This document shows, in pieces, positions 1 through 9,045 of a stretch of 64,000 nucleotides of DNA. Below the pieces are notes generated by a model that saw only the letters and a program-made list of their open reading frames with translations, was not told where the DNA came from and ran no database searches. Every line of letters begins with the position of its first letter. The first letter of the stretch is position 1. Location: positions 1-64,000 of the forward strand of contig NVWA01000001.1 of NCBI GenBank assembly GCA_002746535.1, in the 5' to 3' direction. The position numbers and the translations under genes are program-made. Origin of the DNA: Planctomycetota bacterium. GTDB taxonomy: Bacteria > Planctomycetota > GCA-2746535.

Positions 1-302
1 AAAAGTGATGCTGTTGAAGCTAAATTAAGGAAAACGATTCCGTTAATCGCATCAAGCAATCCATTTAAATCAAAATAAAATCCCGGTAATAGGGATATGA
101 AAAGGTCTATAGATAACACAACTACTAATATTAAAAATGTTAGAAATCTTGGAAAAATCAAAAAACAAATAGCAACCAAAAAATATTCAATATGGAAAAG
201 TGGGCGATGCATGAAAATGAACAAACTTGCCAATGACATTGCAATATTGGGCACCAATCCGATTGCTATAACGGACATGATACCTTTTAAGGTGTTGTGC
301 AT
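1..302 (-). CDS. Multi-pass membrane protein, N-terminal part (cut by window edge)
   Basis: Reading the minus strand from an ATG at 302-300 gives about 100 codons with no stop before the window edge. The start follows a good ribosome binding site (AGGGGAG, three bases upstream). The product begins MHNTLKGIMSVIAIGL and consists almost entirely of hydrophobic segments broken by short polar turns (MHRPLFH, SIDLF), consistent with at least three membrane helices. Membrane domains of this kind head some inner-membrane sulfatase or phosphoglycerol-transferase enzymes, but no catalytic part is visible, so the function is unknown. This reading explains the stretch better than the opposite-strand frame at 97-363, which lacks a plausible start signal. 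Confidence 0.6.
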   Translation of the reverse strand, partial: MHNTLKGIMSVIAIGLVPNIAMSLASLFIFMHRPLFHIEYFLVAICFLIFPRFLTFLILVVVLSIDLFISLLPGFYFDLNGLLDAINGIVFLNLASTASL

Positions 303-408
303 TGCTCCCCTATCTGAATATTTAAATAATTATTTTGTAATTTTAAGAATATTCAGTATGTAATATTATGTTATAATTTATATTTAAATATATTTTTGAG
401 CATAATAA

Positions 409-861
409 ATGTCACAATCTTTGTCAAATATTTTAACCCATATCGTATTTTCTACCAAAAACCGTGAAGCTATTATTGAAGATAACATCCGAGAGAACTT
501 GCATGCTTATATAGGTGGGATCATTAATAGACTAAAAGGTGTTCCTTTATCAATAGGTTCCGTTGCAGACCATATCCATTTGTTAATTGTTTTACCGCGC
601 ACTTGTTCTCCTTCAAATTTAATTAAAGAGATAAAAACGAGTTCAACTAAATGGATTAAAAATCAATCGTCAGTCTACCAAAATTTTCATTGGCAAGGGG
701 GTTACGGTATATTTTCCATAAGTCCAAATCATAAAAAGGCCTTAGAACAATATATTATCAACCAAGCAGAACATCATAAAAAAGTAACCTTTCAAGATGA
801 ATTTCTTCGGCTGTTGAAAAAAAATGACATACAATGGGATGATCGATACATTTGGGATTAA
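409..861 (+). CDS. IS200/IS605-like Y1 transposase of the REP-associated (RAYT) type
   Basis: This 150-residue protein has the layout of the Y1 (HUH) transposase family. The metal-binding His-hydrophobic-His motif is H55-I-H57 in VADHIHLLI. The catalytic tyrosine is Y115 in QYIINQAEHH, the usual helix motif of this family. Such single-strand endonucleases nick DNA at hairpins. Stand-alone members without tnpB are generally RAYT enzymes that mobilise REP palindromes. That fits the composite palindromic element starting nine bases after the stop codon, with a second, inverted copy 3.2 kb downstream. The gene is full length with both motifs intact, so it may be active. There is no clear ribosome binding site. 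Confidence 0.88.
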   Translation: MSQSLSNILTHIVFSTKNREAIIEDNIRENLHAYIGGIINRLKGVPLSIGSVADHIHLLIVLPRTCSPSNLIKEIKTSSTKWIKNQSSVYQNFHWQGGYGIFSISPNHKKALEQYIINQAEHHKKVTFQDEFLRLLKKNDIQWDDRYIWD

Positions 862-869
862 AATGGAAT

Positions 870-947
870 GCCCCTGTAGGGCTTAGTTTTTATTACCTAG
901 TTACCCAGGGTTAAAACCCTGGGCTATATACTGTATGGCTTTCAGCC
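870..947 (+). repeat. Composite REP-like palindromic element, copy 1
   Basis: Three hairpins lie in tandem: GCCC/GGGC at 870-882, CCCAGGG-TTAAAA-CCCTGGG at 904-923, and GGCT-TTC-AGCC at 937-947. The same order and near-identical sequence recur on the opposite strand at 4101-4178. The element sits directly downstream of the RAYT gene, as expected for its substrate. A degenerate extra copy of the third hairpin (GGTTTTCAGCC with flanking T and A runs) is at 986-1003. Confidence 0.8.
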
Positions 948-1204
948 AAAAAAAATAATTGGAATAAAAGGGTGTTTTATGACATTTTGGTTTTCAGCCA
1001 AAAAAACAATGAGGTTTTGAAAACTGGTCAAAAGGGTGATTTTCTTTGCCAAATTGAAATACTTGGTCTAAATATTGGCATACTAGATTAAAAAATAATC
1101 AGAAGTCCTTGAATTCATAGTATTGGGTGTAGAATAATTTTATTTTTTATTCCTACCTTCCTGTAGTTCTATCTATCCAGCTAATAATCTGAAAGAGGTG
1201 TCTT
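948..1204 (+). other. Intergenic region upstream of the NHL-repeat gene
   Basis: No credible gene is seen. The stretch has a partial repeat of the REP third hairpin (986-1003), two copies of AAAAGGGTG (966-974 and about 1030-1038), and an imperfect inverted repeat GGTGTAGAATAA / TTATTCCTACC near 1126-1157. The end carries the ribosome binding site AGAGGTG just before the ATG at 1205. The promoter for the NHL gene must lie here but no convincing -35/-10 pair stands out. Confidence 0.5.
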
Positions 1205-4054
1205 ATGAAATTTATTGTACTTTTTTGTTCTTTAATTTTAGTTTCATTTTCAATATTAATAATAGCAGAAGATGATCCTTATAAAGAATTTACGATTAAA
1301 AGAAAAAGTGTTTATGAGTTTACTACTGATCCAAAAGTAAAAGTAGATGGTGATAAAATAACCATTTCATTTACATCAAAAGATTATTGTGATGCAACAG
1401 TTGCTATTGAAAATAAATCCGGAAAAATTATTCGGCATTTAGCTAGTGGCGTCCTGGGGAAAAATGCTCCTGAACCATTTAAGAAAAACTCTCTTAGCCA
1501 AACACTTATTTGGGATTCAAAAAATGATCAGGGGCGATATGTAAAGGATAAGAAAAATATAAGGATACGTGTTTCGTTAGGATTGTATGTTGAATATGAT
1601 AAAGCATTAAATTATTCCCCTCATAAAAGAATAGGCCAAAGGGCATTAATTAAAATGGCTCCGGAAGGCCTATACGTTTTTGAATCAAGAGGACGAGATA
1701 ACTTAAGGTTATTTGATAGAAACGGTAAATATATCAAAACGATTTATCCATTTCCTGCTGATCAAATAAACAATGTTATAGGTTTGAAGTGGACTAGTTA
1801 TCCTAAAAGAAAAAAAGTTCCTCTTAAGAATAGCAATTATCATCAAACGTTTTTAACTTCTGGGGATAATGATGATGAGCAATCTGGCTTAAAATCAGGC
1901 ATGGTCAATATAGGAGCTTCAGGCATTGCCATTCATGGTAAAAAAATTGCCATTGCTCATGAGCACTTAAATCGTTTAGCAACTGACGGAAGTACGGGAG
2001 GATTACCTTTGAGTGGTCCTAAGACTGGGATAAGTTTCAAAAGAAGTGGTTATGGTGGAGAGGGGTCCGGAACAGTATTTATTGGCCCCAGCTCAATGGC
2101 ATTTTCGCCTGATGGGAAAACGCTTTATTACACAGGTATTATGTGGCATGATAGTTATACGGCTAGCCCTGGAGTTATACCAGTCGTTTATCAAATGTCT
2201 TATGCAAAGAATGATGAGCCTACCGTATTTGCAGGTTTTCCAGATTTAAAAAAATATGGAAATGATGATAAACATTTTGGTACTCCAACATCATTAGATT
2301 TAGATGCCAATGGTAATGTGTATGTAACGGATTATATCAATGATCGAATTCAAGTTTTTTCACCAGTGGGGAAATTAATTAAATCTATCATATGTATTAA
2401 ACCGGCAAAAATATTGATCCATAAAAAAACAAACAAGGTATATGTTTTTTCATGGTCATCCATTGGCATGTCAAAAATGATGTTGAATGATAAACGATAT
2501 AAAAAATATAATGGTAGAAAAGTTAAACAGACGTTAACGACCATCAGTGCTTTTCCAATATGTAAAGTTGAAAGTGTTGAAGAGTTTAAAATAGGTAATT
2601 ATCCAGCAGGTAGGTTTACCAAAGGAGCGATGACGCATATCTCAATTGATTCTTGGGCAAAAGAATTAACGTTTTGGGTTTCAGGTAAAAACCATATTCG
2701 TACAGAGGAAGCTAATAAGTGGTCCGGAAGAAGAAATAGTGATGCTAAAGCAAAAAGATTTGTTTCTGGCGTTAGAAAATATCAGAAAGTAAAAGGTATA
2801 TGGACAGAAATTTTAAATTTTGGCAATTTTGTGAATAAAACGGTTAAACGTGGTAAATCACTTAAATGGAATATACAAAATCTTTATGTAAATCCCTCTA
2901 CAGGAAAATTGTATGTTGGCGAAGCTGACAGTGGCCCAACGGGTAAAGCATTTATGGAGCTTCTTGAAATTGATCCTAATACAGGAGAAGTAAAAGTTAT
3001 TGTACTACCATTTAATCCTATGGACATTGCCTTTGATCTTGATGGTTTAATTTATATGAGGACTATGAATATTTTAGTTAGGTATGATACGAAGACATGG
3101 AAAGAAGTTCCCTTTGATTATGGTGCTGAAAAAAAGAGAGTTGGGCAAGATGGAGGGATAGGTGGTACTAGTTCACCTTCGATATCCTGTATATTATTGC
3201 CAGCTACAAATGCCGTATGCTATCATCAAGGAGGAATGTCTATAAACGCAAAAGGTGATATCGCAATTGCCTGTCATACGGCTACAAAGAAATATAAGTC
3301 TGAAGGTGTTGCTGTTAAAGATGTGGAAATAGTTAAGACATATCAGCCTTCGCAATATCCCGGAAGAACATCTTCATCTACCTCCTTATGTATTCATGTT
3401 TGGGATAAACGTGGACAAATTAAGATGCAAGATGTCGTTAATGGAACCCCAATGACAGATGGCGTTTTTATTGATAATAAATTGAATTTATACATGATGG
3501 CAACTAAAGCTCGCACGATTAAAGGTAAATATCTTCAAGATGGTATGTCATCAACGTTGATTAAATTTAAGCCAAAAAAAGGTAGATTTTTACAACCAGG
3601 AAAAAATATTCCCATCCCACTTTCTACTGATAATTATCCTAAACGTAAACAGGAGATAAAAGGTTTTTGGGTGGAAGACTATGAGTGGATTTATGGTGGC
3701 GTCGGTTATGGTGGATTTAATGCAAGTTGGTCAAGTGGCGGTTGTGCTTGTTGGTTTGCAAGATTTAAATTAGATTATTTTCAGCGTTCGTTTGTTCCTG
3801 AACCTATGCAATATTCAGTTTCTGTATTAGATAGTAATGGCAATTTGATTTTAAGAATCGGTCAATATGGCAATGAAGATTCAAGTGGTAAAAAGGGACT
3901 TGTCAAAACGAAAGGTGATGGCATTGGATTGTTTCATCCTGCTTTTACCGCTGTGCATTCCGATAAACGTGTTTTTATATCTGATGTCGGCAATGCTCGT
4001 ATTGTTAGTGCCTTTTTGAAATATCATAAAGAGAAGATTATAGATGTTAAATAA
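1205..4054 (+). CDS. Large secreted NHL-repeat beta-propeller protein
   Basis: The 949-residue product starts with a Sec signal peptide (MKFIVLFCSLILVSFSILIIA, cleavage likely before EDDP), so it is exported. Residues about 40-125 look like a FlgD-type Ig fold (IENKSGKIIRHLASG then LIWDSKNDQGRYV). The rest contains several NHL/beta-propeller-like blades, for example DANGNVYVTDYINDRIQVF near 375 and a C-terminal HSDKRVFISDVGNARIVSAF. Proteins with this build occur in PVC bacteria; ligand and role are unknown. I see no catalytic motif. The start is set by the AGAGGTG ribosome binding site. The gene stands alone between two inverted REP-like elements, which may be coincidence or a trace of mobilisation. 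Confidence 0.75.
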   Translation: MKFIVLFCSLILVSFSILIIAEDDPYKEFTIKRKSVYEFTTDPKVKVDGDKITISFTSKDYCDATVAIENKSGKIIRHLASGVLGKNAPEPFKKNSLSQTLIWDSKNDQGRYVKDKKNIRIRVSLGLYVEYDKALNYSPHKRIGQRALIKMAPEGLYVFESRGRDNLRLFDRNGKYIKTIYPFPADQINNVIGLKWTSYPKRKKVPLKNSNYHQTFLTSGDNDDEQSGLKSGMVNIGASGIAIHGKKIAIAHEHLNRLATDGSTGGLPLSGPKTGISFKRSGYGGEGSGTVFIGPSSMAFSPDGKTLYYTGIMWHDSYTASPGVIPVVYQMSYAKNDEPTVFAGFPDLKKYGNDDKHFGTPTSLDLDANGNVYVTDYINDRIQVFSPVGKLIKSIICIKPAKILIHKKTNKVYVFSWSSIGMSKMMLNDKRYKKYNGRKVKQTLTTISAFPICKVESVEEFKIGNYPAGRFTKGAMTHISIDSWAKELTFWVSGKNHIRTEEANKWSGRRNSDAKAKRFVSGVRKYQKVKGIWTEILNFGNFVNKTVKRGKSLKWNIQNLYVNPSTGKLYVGEADSGPTGKAFMELLEIDPNTGEVKVIVLPFNPMDIAFDLDGLIYMRTMNILVRYDTKTWKEVPFDYGAEKKRVGQDGGIGGTSSPSISCILLPATNAVCYHQGGMSINAKGDIAIACHTATKKYKSEGVAVKDVEIVKTYQPSQYPGRTSSSTSLCIHVWDKRGQIKMQDVVNGTPMTDGVFIDNKLNLYMMATKARTIKGKYLQDGMSSTLIKFKPKKGRFLQPGKNIPIPLSTDNYPKRKQEIKGFWVEDYEWIYGGVGYGGFNASWSSGGCACWFARFKLDYFQRSFVPEPMQYSVSVLDSNGNLILRIGQYGNEDSSGKKGLVKTKGDGIGLFHPAFTAVHSDKRVFISDVGNARIVSAFLKYHKEKIIDVK

Positions 4055-4100
4055 ATTGTTTAGGTGTAAAGATCTTTTTAGAATTATATTTAAATCTTTT

Positions 4101-4178
4101 GACTGAAGGCCAAATAGTAGATAGCCCAGGGTTTTAAACCTGGGTATGTTATAGATTTTAAAGAGCCCTGTAAGGGCT
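4101..4178 (-). repeat. Composite REP-like palindromic element, copy 2 (inverted)
   Basis: Read on the minus strand this repeats copy 1 at 870-947: the GCCCTTACAGGGC hairpin (4164-4178), then the CCCAGG/CCTGGG palindrome around a TTTAAAA core (4124-4145), then a motif ending GGCCTTCAG. It occupies most of the gap between the NHL gene and rlmC, whose 3' ends converge, so it could also act as a bidirectional terminator. Confidence 0.8.
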
Positions 4179-4221
4179 TGCCGAAAAGTAGTGAAGCTGG
4201 AAGCTTCAGATACTATATTTT

Positions 4222-5379
4222 TTAATGTTTCTTTTTTAGTATTGCTAATACTTCCATGTGCTTAGTTAGGGGGAACATGTCAAAAGGTATAAGTTCTTCA
4301 ATGATGAAAATATCTGACAGATATTCTAAATCTCTTTGTAACGTAATTGGATTACAGCTAGAATATAAAATCATATTTGGTGAAATGGTTTTTAAATGAT
4401 CACAAATGTTATTATTCAAGCCTCTTCTTGGAGGATTGCAAATGATGACATCAGGCTTGTTTTCATTGTAGGACTCTAAGAATGATTCAACATCACCACT
4501 TAAAAAAGTTAGCTTTTCTATATGATTAATTTCGCTCGCTTGTTTGGCATACTGAATTGCTTGATCAGAAATTTCTACGCCAATGCCCCATTTTATATGT
4601 TCTGATGCAATGATAGAAAAACCGCCGACACCACAAAAAAGATCGAGTAACCCTTGGCAATTGTTTGTAGAAATGATTTCAGCAACTTTTTTATAAAGTT
4701 TATGGGCTATATAGGGTGTGACTTGTGAAAAACTTGTTGGGCCAAAAACTAATTCTATATTTTCATATTTTTCTGTGATTGTATTTTTTTTCGTTAGAAT
4801 TATTTCTTCTTCACCTTCCAGGATTTGATGTGGGATAGGTTGGATATTGACGCTAATTATTTTAATATAATTGAATTTTTCTTGAATGGTCAACATAAAG
4901 CTTTTTATATCTTCAAGATGTTTTTTTGATTTAAGTATAAATCGTAAGATCAGTTGATCTTGTTCACTATTTGATTTAATTATTAAGCCTTTTAATTCGC
5001 CTGATTTGGATTTAATATCATATGGAGTAATTCGATGTGTCTTTATGAGATTTTTTATTGTAGGTAGTAAATTGTTTATTATTTCAAAGTGAAGTGGGCA
5101 TTCTTCTAATTCTGTTATCATTAAATTTTTATTGGTAATTCCAATAATAGGATCATTAGAAGTGCCACCAACTGAAAATTTTGCTTTTGCTCTAGAATGA
5201 AATGCTTTTGGGGTTTCAATCATATCTCTAATGATTAGGCCCTGTGAAACTTCTAAGCTAAATATTTCATTTAAAGATAAAATCTTTTGGTTTTTAATTT
5301 CTTCAATTGAATTAGGTAGTAGGTGGCACGACGAACACTTTTTTGAGTTAAAATAATTGCAAAGAATTGATTTATCCAT
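4222..5379 (-). CDS. rlmC: 23S rRNA (uracil-5-)-methyltransferase, RlmC/RumB-like
   Basis: This 385-residue SAM-dependent RNA m5U methyltransferase belongs to the TrmA/RlmC/RlmD family. It opens with the iron-sulfur ligand pattern C7-x7-C15-x2-C18, the same spacing as RlmC, with a further Cys in EECPLHF. Downstream are QVTPYIAHKLY, the SAM-binding LLDLFCGVGGFS, VIICNPPRRGL, and the catalytic cysteine loop YSSCNP. There is no N-terminal TRAM domain, which favours RlmC over RlmD. The expected reaction is methylation of one uridine in 23S rRNA; the exact position (U747 in E. coli) is inferred from family membership. The gene lies alone downstream of fliD on the same strand. Confidence 0.85.
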   Translation of the reverse strand: MDKSILCNYFNSKKCSSCHLLPNSIEEIKNQKILSLNEIFSLEVSQGLIIRDMIETPKAFHSRAKAKFSVGGTSNDPIIGITNKNLMITELEECPLHFEIINNLLPTIKNLIKTHRITPYDIKSKSGELKGLIIKSNSEQDQLILRFILKSKKHLEDIKSFMLTIQEKFNYIKIISVNIQPIPHQILEGEEEIILTKKNTITEKYENIELVFGPTSFSQVTPYIAHKLYKKVAEIISTNNCQGLLDLFCGVGGFSIIASEHIKWGIGVEISDQAIQYAKQASEINHIEKLTFLSGDVESFLESYNENKPDVIICNPPRRGLNNNICDHLKTISPNMILYSSCNPITLQRDLEYLSDIFIIEELIPFDMFPLTKHMEVLAILKKKH

Positions 5380-5470
5380 CGATAGATATAAATATTTATT
5401 ATAAAAATTGGTGCGAAAATAAAATAATTTTTGAATTGTATACTGAATTGTTGTTACTACAAATATTTAC

Positions 5471-8400
5471 CTACTTTCTTGAAGGTAAATTATTGATAGT
5501 AGAAGATAAAATGTTGCCTTGATTTTGAAGTCCGCTGATAATTTTTTCCATTGAAGCAAATTGTCGCGTAAGTCTTTCAGAATCTCTTTCTACTCTAGCT
5601 TCAATTTTGGCAATTTGTTTGTCGAAAGATGTGTTTTTATCTTGAAAGCTTTGAATGGCGGTCGATAAGCCACCAGATTCTGGATTAGTTAAAAGTTTCA
5701 TCCTATCGTTGATTAAGAAAGCATTACCTCTTGATTCAAATGCTTGGAAGCTTAATAAATTAAATTCATCAGGATTCCCATCTAATATTGATAACCTTAA
5801 CGTATTCGTCGTAATGGATTCAGGTAAGGTATAATTACTTCTACCAGAATTATTATTAAAGAATTCATTGATGTCGATAAATTTACCATTGCCGGATTTG
5901 TATTGAAACTTGAACCTTTTTATGCCATCTTCTTCAGCATTAATGGATGAATTATTAATTTGATTAAATAGGATTCTTTTTATATTTTGAGTTTCACCTA
6001 AATTAAAATCAATATATCCTGTGCCTTTGAATTTGACGCCATCTCCAGAACCATCAGCTTGATAATTTGATGAGGATGTAATACCTGCAAGGAGTGAATT
6101 TATGTCAAATCCATCAACAACGGTCAATCCTCCGCCTATGGTTGCGCTGGTTCTGTTTGTATTTTTATTTAGAATATCTTTACTTAGTGTGAAAATGTCA
6201 ACGACTTCATCCGTATTGGATTGGTAAACTTTTTCAAATTTATCTTCATCAAAATTTAATACTCCGTCGGAACCTAAAACAATACCTACTTGGCTGAAGC
6301 TTCTAATACTACTTGATATGCCTTCAACATTTGAAGAAACTAAATTGAATAAATCCGTTTGAACTCTTCGTAGGGTGGAATTACCTAATAATAAGCCACT
6401 AGCTGCATCTACATCTTTTAATGGATCTTCACCTTCTTCTGCCCCTGTATTAATAATATCTTGTAGTTCTTCAGAGGGTACAAAGCGAGTTAGGTTTTTA
6501 ATATTTTTAATAATTTCGTTAAATTTATCTGTGAATTCTGTTATTTTTTCTTTAATTGATTCAGATTCTCTGTTTACAGTAATGGTAATATTGTTTTCAG
6601 AAATCCCTTTTAACTCTAAGTCTAAACCACTTACACCACCTGTAATACTTAAGTCGCTACTTGTCAGTGTGATGGGGTTACCTAAACCTTGTGACGACCC
6701 ATAAGAAACAATAGAGTCTAATCCTTCTGCTGAAGTTTTGAAATCAAAAGAGCTAATTGTTGAGTTAATTAGTATATTGGAAGAAGCACCTGTTTTATCA
6801 GCAACGATGCTCAATCTGTAGGCATTCCTAGTTCGTCCATCATTTATAATACTGGCTTTTACACCGATGCCATCCAGCTTATTAATTTTTGATGCCAAAT
6901 CATCTAGAGTGTCATTTTCATTAACTTCTATAATAACTTCCGATGTTCCATCAATGATATTCGAAGTCTTGTCAGCAGTTTTCGCGATATTAAAACTTGT
7001 CGCTACACTTTGGTCATCAGAATCGGTTATTCTAAATATACCCGTTCCATCTGTTAAATCTTCTATGACGAGACCATCTCCATTGTCGTTTATTCTTACT
7101 TTTAATTCTTCACTTAGAAATTGTCCTTGAATTTGTATGATGGCGTCTTTAATTGTTCTAAGATTATCATTTTTAAAGTTAATTTCTTTTGAAACACCAC
7201 TTGATAATTGAATCTCAAATGTACCTTTCCCTATTCCATCGCCATCGTTCAATGAGGCAAGAGTTGTGTTGTTACTTATGGTTCTTTTGTGTAAGTTTGA
7301 TCCGATGATAGAATCAATTGTCCCATCTGTTTCAAGTCCTAGTTCTGTGGCAGTATTAAAACCATCTCCATTTCTTATTGTGATGGTTGCATCAGATTCA
7401 TTGCTTGTGATTTGAATACCATTGCCCGATTGATTTATTGATGCCGTTACATTACTATTAGAATCATTTATTTGATTGATTAAATCATTCAAAGAGCTTG
7501 TTTGATTGACTCTGATTTTTGTCGATTTTGTATCCGAAGTTCCGTGATCTTCTACATCAATAAAAAATTCGCCGTCTTCAATTCCTTGAGAACCATTTAA
7601 GTTTCGTAAAAGTGTATCGTTTAATCCTGAGATTAATTTACCATCCTCAGTATCTGTACCTGTAATGCCTAATTGGGTAGCCGTGTCTGAATCTGAAAAA
7701 TTTAGGAATTTAAAATTATCATTATTAATTGATATTCCATCTCTACTTTCGTTGATCGTAACTAGATTTTCTACACCTGTTGCTTCGTTTATTTTATTTA
7801 AAATATCGCCAACTGTTTCTGCTCCTGATAAATCTAAGTTTATCGTTTCAACTGTTTTGTTACCTTCGAGTCTATTGATAGTTAGATCATTGATACCACT
7901 TGTAGTAATGTCGATACCTAAGCCATCATTAATTATCGATAATAGAGAATCTTCGTTGACATAATGTATTGTTGATCCTGCAATTTGTCCATTGATACTT
8001 TCAGAAAGAATACCAAGGTCTTCTGCAACGGAACCATTACTTATTTCTTCAATTGAAAAGTCACTACCATCTTTGCTTTTTAGTTGTAAGCTACTTCCAT
8101 CGGAAGATATACTTGCAGTTATGTTGTTGGACTCATTGTTTATTTTTTCAATGATATCATTGATTGTTAAAGAAGTTGAAAGGTCGACCTTAGTGACATT
8201 TCCTTTATCATCAGTAATTTTAATAGAATCATTTTCTATGCCATCACCTCCATTTAAGTATGAGAGGTCCGTGGATTGATTTAAAGTATTTCTTCCTTTA
8301 TTTAACGTGATAGTGCCGGAACCTACTGCCGTACTATCTTGGTCTTGAATTCCCTTTGAAATTACTTGAGCTGCTTGAGCAATTTGTCCGACTTTAAAAG

Positions 8401-8692
8401 TGTAAGAACCTGAAGCTGCTTTTGAGCTAGCTGAAGCGACTAAAATATTTTCATTTGAAGATGTGGAACTCTTACTGTGGAAAGTTGATACTTTTGATAG
8501 ATCAAAAGAGATCAAAGATAAATTTAGAGTTTGAGCGCTTACAAATTGAAGTGCTGTACGTTTTGCCTCATTTGTAGCCTTTTTTGCTTCGATTCTTCTA
8601 ATTGGCGCTCTAGATAATTCCATCATTTGTTCAATGATGTCATTGACAGGGAGTCCTGAAGCTAATCCAGTTGATCGAATCGGTGAAGCCAT
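5471..8692 (-). CDS. fliD: Flagellar filament cap protein FliD (HAP2), enlarged
   Basis: The N-terminus (GLASGLPVNDIIEQMMELSRAP) matches FliD_N, and residues about 670-865 plus the C-terminal coiled coil match FliD_C, so this is the cap that guides flagellin assembly at the filament tip. At 1073 residues it is about twice the usual 450-550. The extra length is a tandem series of about five units of 90-100 residues (starting near 146, 252, 364, 481 and 585). Each resembles the flagellin IN motif, with pattern GDGI, then DLI/DII..IN, then ASI..DG..L. A second insert at about 870-985 resembles an F5/8 type C (discoidin) fold, with GYIDFNLGETQNI, KRFKFQYKSGNGKF and TLPESITTNTLRLS. Asn, Ser and Asp are abundant, as usual for exposed filament parts. 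No other filament genes are nearby. Confidence 0.9.
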   Translation of the reverse strand: MASPIRSTGLASGLPVNDIIEQMMELSRAPIRRIEAKKATNEAKRTALQFVSAQTLNLSLISFDLSKVSTFHSKSSTSSNENILVASASSKAASGSYTFKVGQIAQAAQVISKGIQDQDSTAVGSGTITLNKGRNTLNQSTDLSYLNGGDGIENDSIKITDDKGNVTKVDLSTSLTINDIIEKINNESNNITASISSDGSSLQLKSKDGSDFSIEEISNGSVAEDLGILSESINGQIAGSTIHYVNEDSLLSIINDGLGIDITTSGINDLTINRLEGNKTVETINLDLSGAETVGDILNKINEATGVENLVTINESRDGISINNDNFKFLNFSDSDTATQLGITGTDTEDGKLISGLNDTLLRNLNGSQGIEDGEFFIDVEDHGTSDTKSTKIRVNQTSSLNDLINQINDSNSNVTASINQSGNGIQITSNESDATITIRNGDGFNTATELGLETDGTIDSIIGSNLHKRTISNNTTLASLNDGDGIGKGTFEIQLSSGVSKEINFKNDNLRTIKDAIIQIQGQFLSEELKVRINDNGDGLVIEDLTDGTGIFRITDSDDQSVATSFNIAKTADKTSNIIDGTSEVIIEVNENDTLDDLASKINKLDGIGVKASIINDGRTRNAYRLSIVADKTGASSNILINSTISSFDFKTSAEGLDSIVSYGSSQGLGNPITLTSSDLSITGGVSGLDLELKGISENNITITVNRESESIKEKITEFTDKFNEIIKNIKNLTRFVPSEELQDIINTGAEEGEDPLKDVDAASGLLLGNSTLRRVQTDLFNLVSSNVEGISSSIRSFSQVGIVLGSDGVLNFDEDKFEKVYQSNTDEVVDIFTLSKDILNKNTNRTSATIGGGLTVVDGFDINSLLAGITSSSNYQADGSGDGVKFKGTGYIDFNLGETQNIKRILFNQINNSSINAEEDGIKRFKFQYKSGNGKFIDINEFFNNNSGRSNYTLPESITTNTLRLSILDGNPDEFNLLSFQAFESRGNAFLINDRMKLLTNPESGGLSTAIQSFQDKNTSFDKQIAKIEARVERDSERLTRQFASMEKIISGLQNQGNILSSTINNLPSRK

Positions 8693-8752
8693 ATTGATTT
8701 CAATTTCAAAGTTTTTAAATTATATAACCTCTTCATCGTCATAATTTCTGCA

Positions 8753-8781
8753 TTGCTTTATAATGTATATATATAAAGCAA
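8753..8781. promoter_or_regulatory. Inverted repeat upstream of fliD
   Basis: TTGCTTTATA and TATAAAGCAA are perfect 10-bp arms around a 9-base AT spacer, lying 61-89 bases before the fliD start. The length and symmetry suggest an operator for a dimeric regulator. The AT-rich spacer may overlap a promoter. I do not recognise the regulator. Confidence 0.45.
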
Positions 8782-8979
8782 AAATTGCCTGATTAAGTTT
8801 TCATATAGATAATAATATTGATGCTATTCTGTAAAATTGAAATCACTAAAGTTCAATTGGATCTCAAGTTCATTTAAAGATTTTATTGGTTGGATTGTGT
8901 GATGTATTTTATTGATTATTTAACTTTTAATTAAATCACAAATTGTGGACATAAATATAGTGGTTTTTTAATTTTCTGT

Positions 8980-9015
8980 TTGACAAATAATTAGAATAGC
9001 TATATTTCAATATAG
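8980..9015 (+). promoter_or_regulatory. Probable lexA promoter with autoregulatory palindrome
   Basis: TTGACA at 8980-8985 is a consensus -35 box. A perfect inverted repeat CTATAT-TTCA-ATATAG (9000-9015) covers the expected -10 position, where TATATT gives a 15-base spacer and TATTTC a 17-base spacer. It sits 30 bases before the lexA ATG. Since LexA usually represses its own gene, this is the best candidate SOS operator, but it resembles neither the E. coli nor the Bacillus box. Confidence 0.5.
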
Positions 9016-9045
9016 TATTTTTTAAATAATAATAAGGAGCGATCA

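Larger units (their letters stand above)
8693..9045. other. Divergent intergenic region between fliD and lexA
   Basis: No gene is visible. The region must hold both divergent promoters. On the fliD side lies an inverted repeat with 10-bp arms (8753-8781). On the lexA side lie a TTGACA box and a compact palindrome (8980-9015). The central part (8790-8940) is very AT-rich and otherwise featureless to me. Confidence 0.6.

Noticed and set aside
97-363. 88-residue plus-strand frame near the left edge
   Set aside because: It has no ribosome binding site and is polar nonsense, whereas the minus strand gives a continuous membrane-protein frame with a strong start; the plus frame is its shadow.
1126-1157. 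Imperfect inverted repeat upstream of the NHL gene
   Set aside because: Mismatches in the arms and no nearby promoter boxes; kept only as a note on the intergenic stretch.
6375-8279. Several plus-strand frames opposite fliD
   Set aside because: They follow the codon structure of fliD in antisense and have Ser/Leu-rich sequence typical of shadows of repetitive Asn/Ser/Asp coding DNA.
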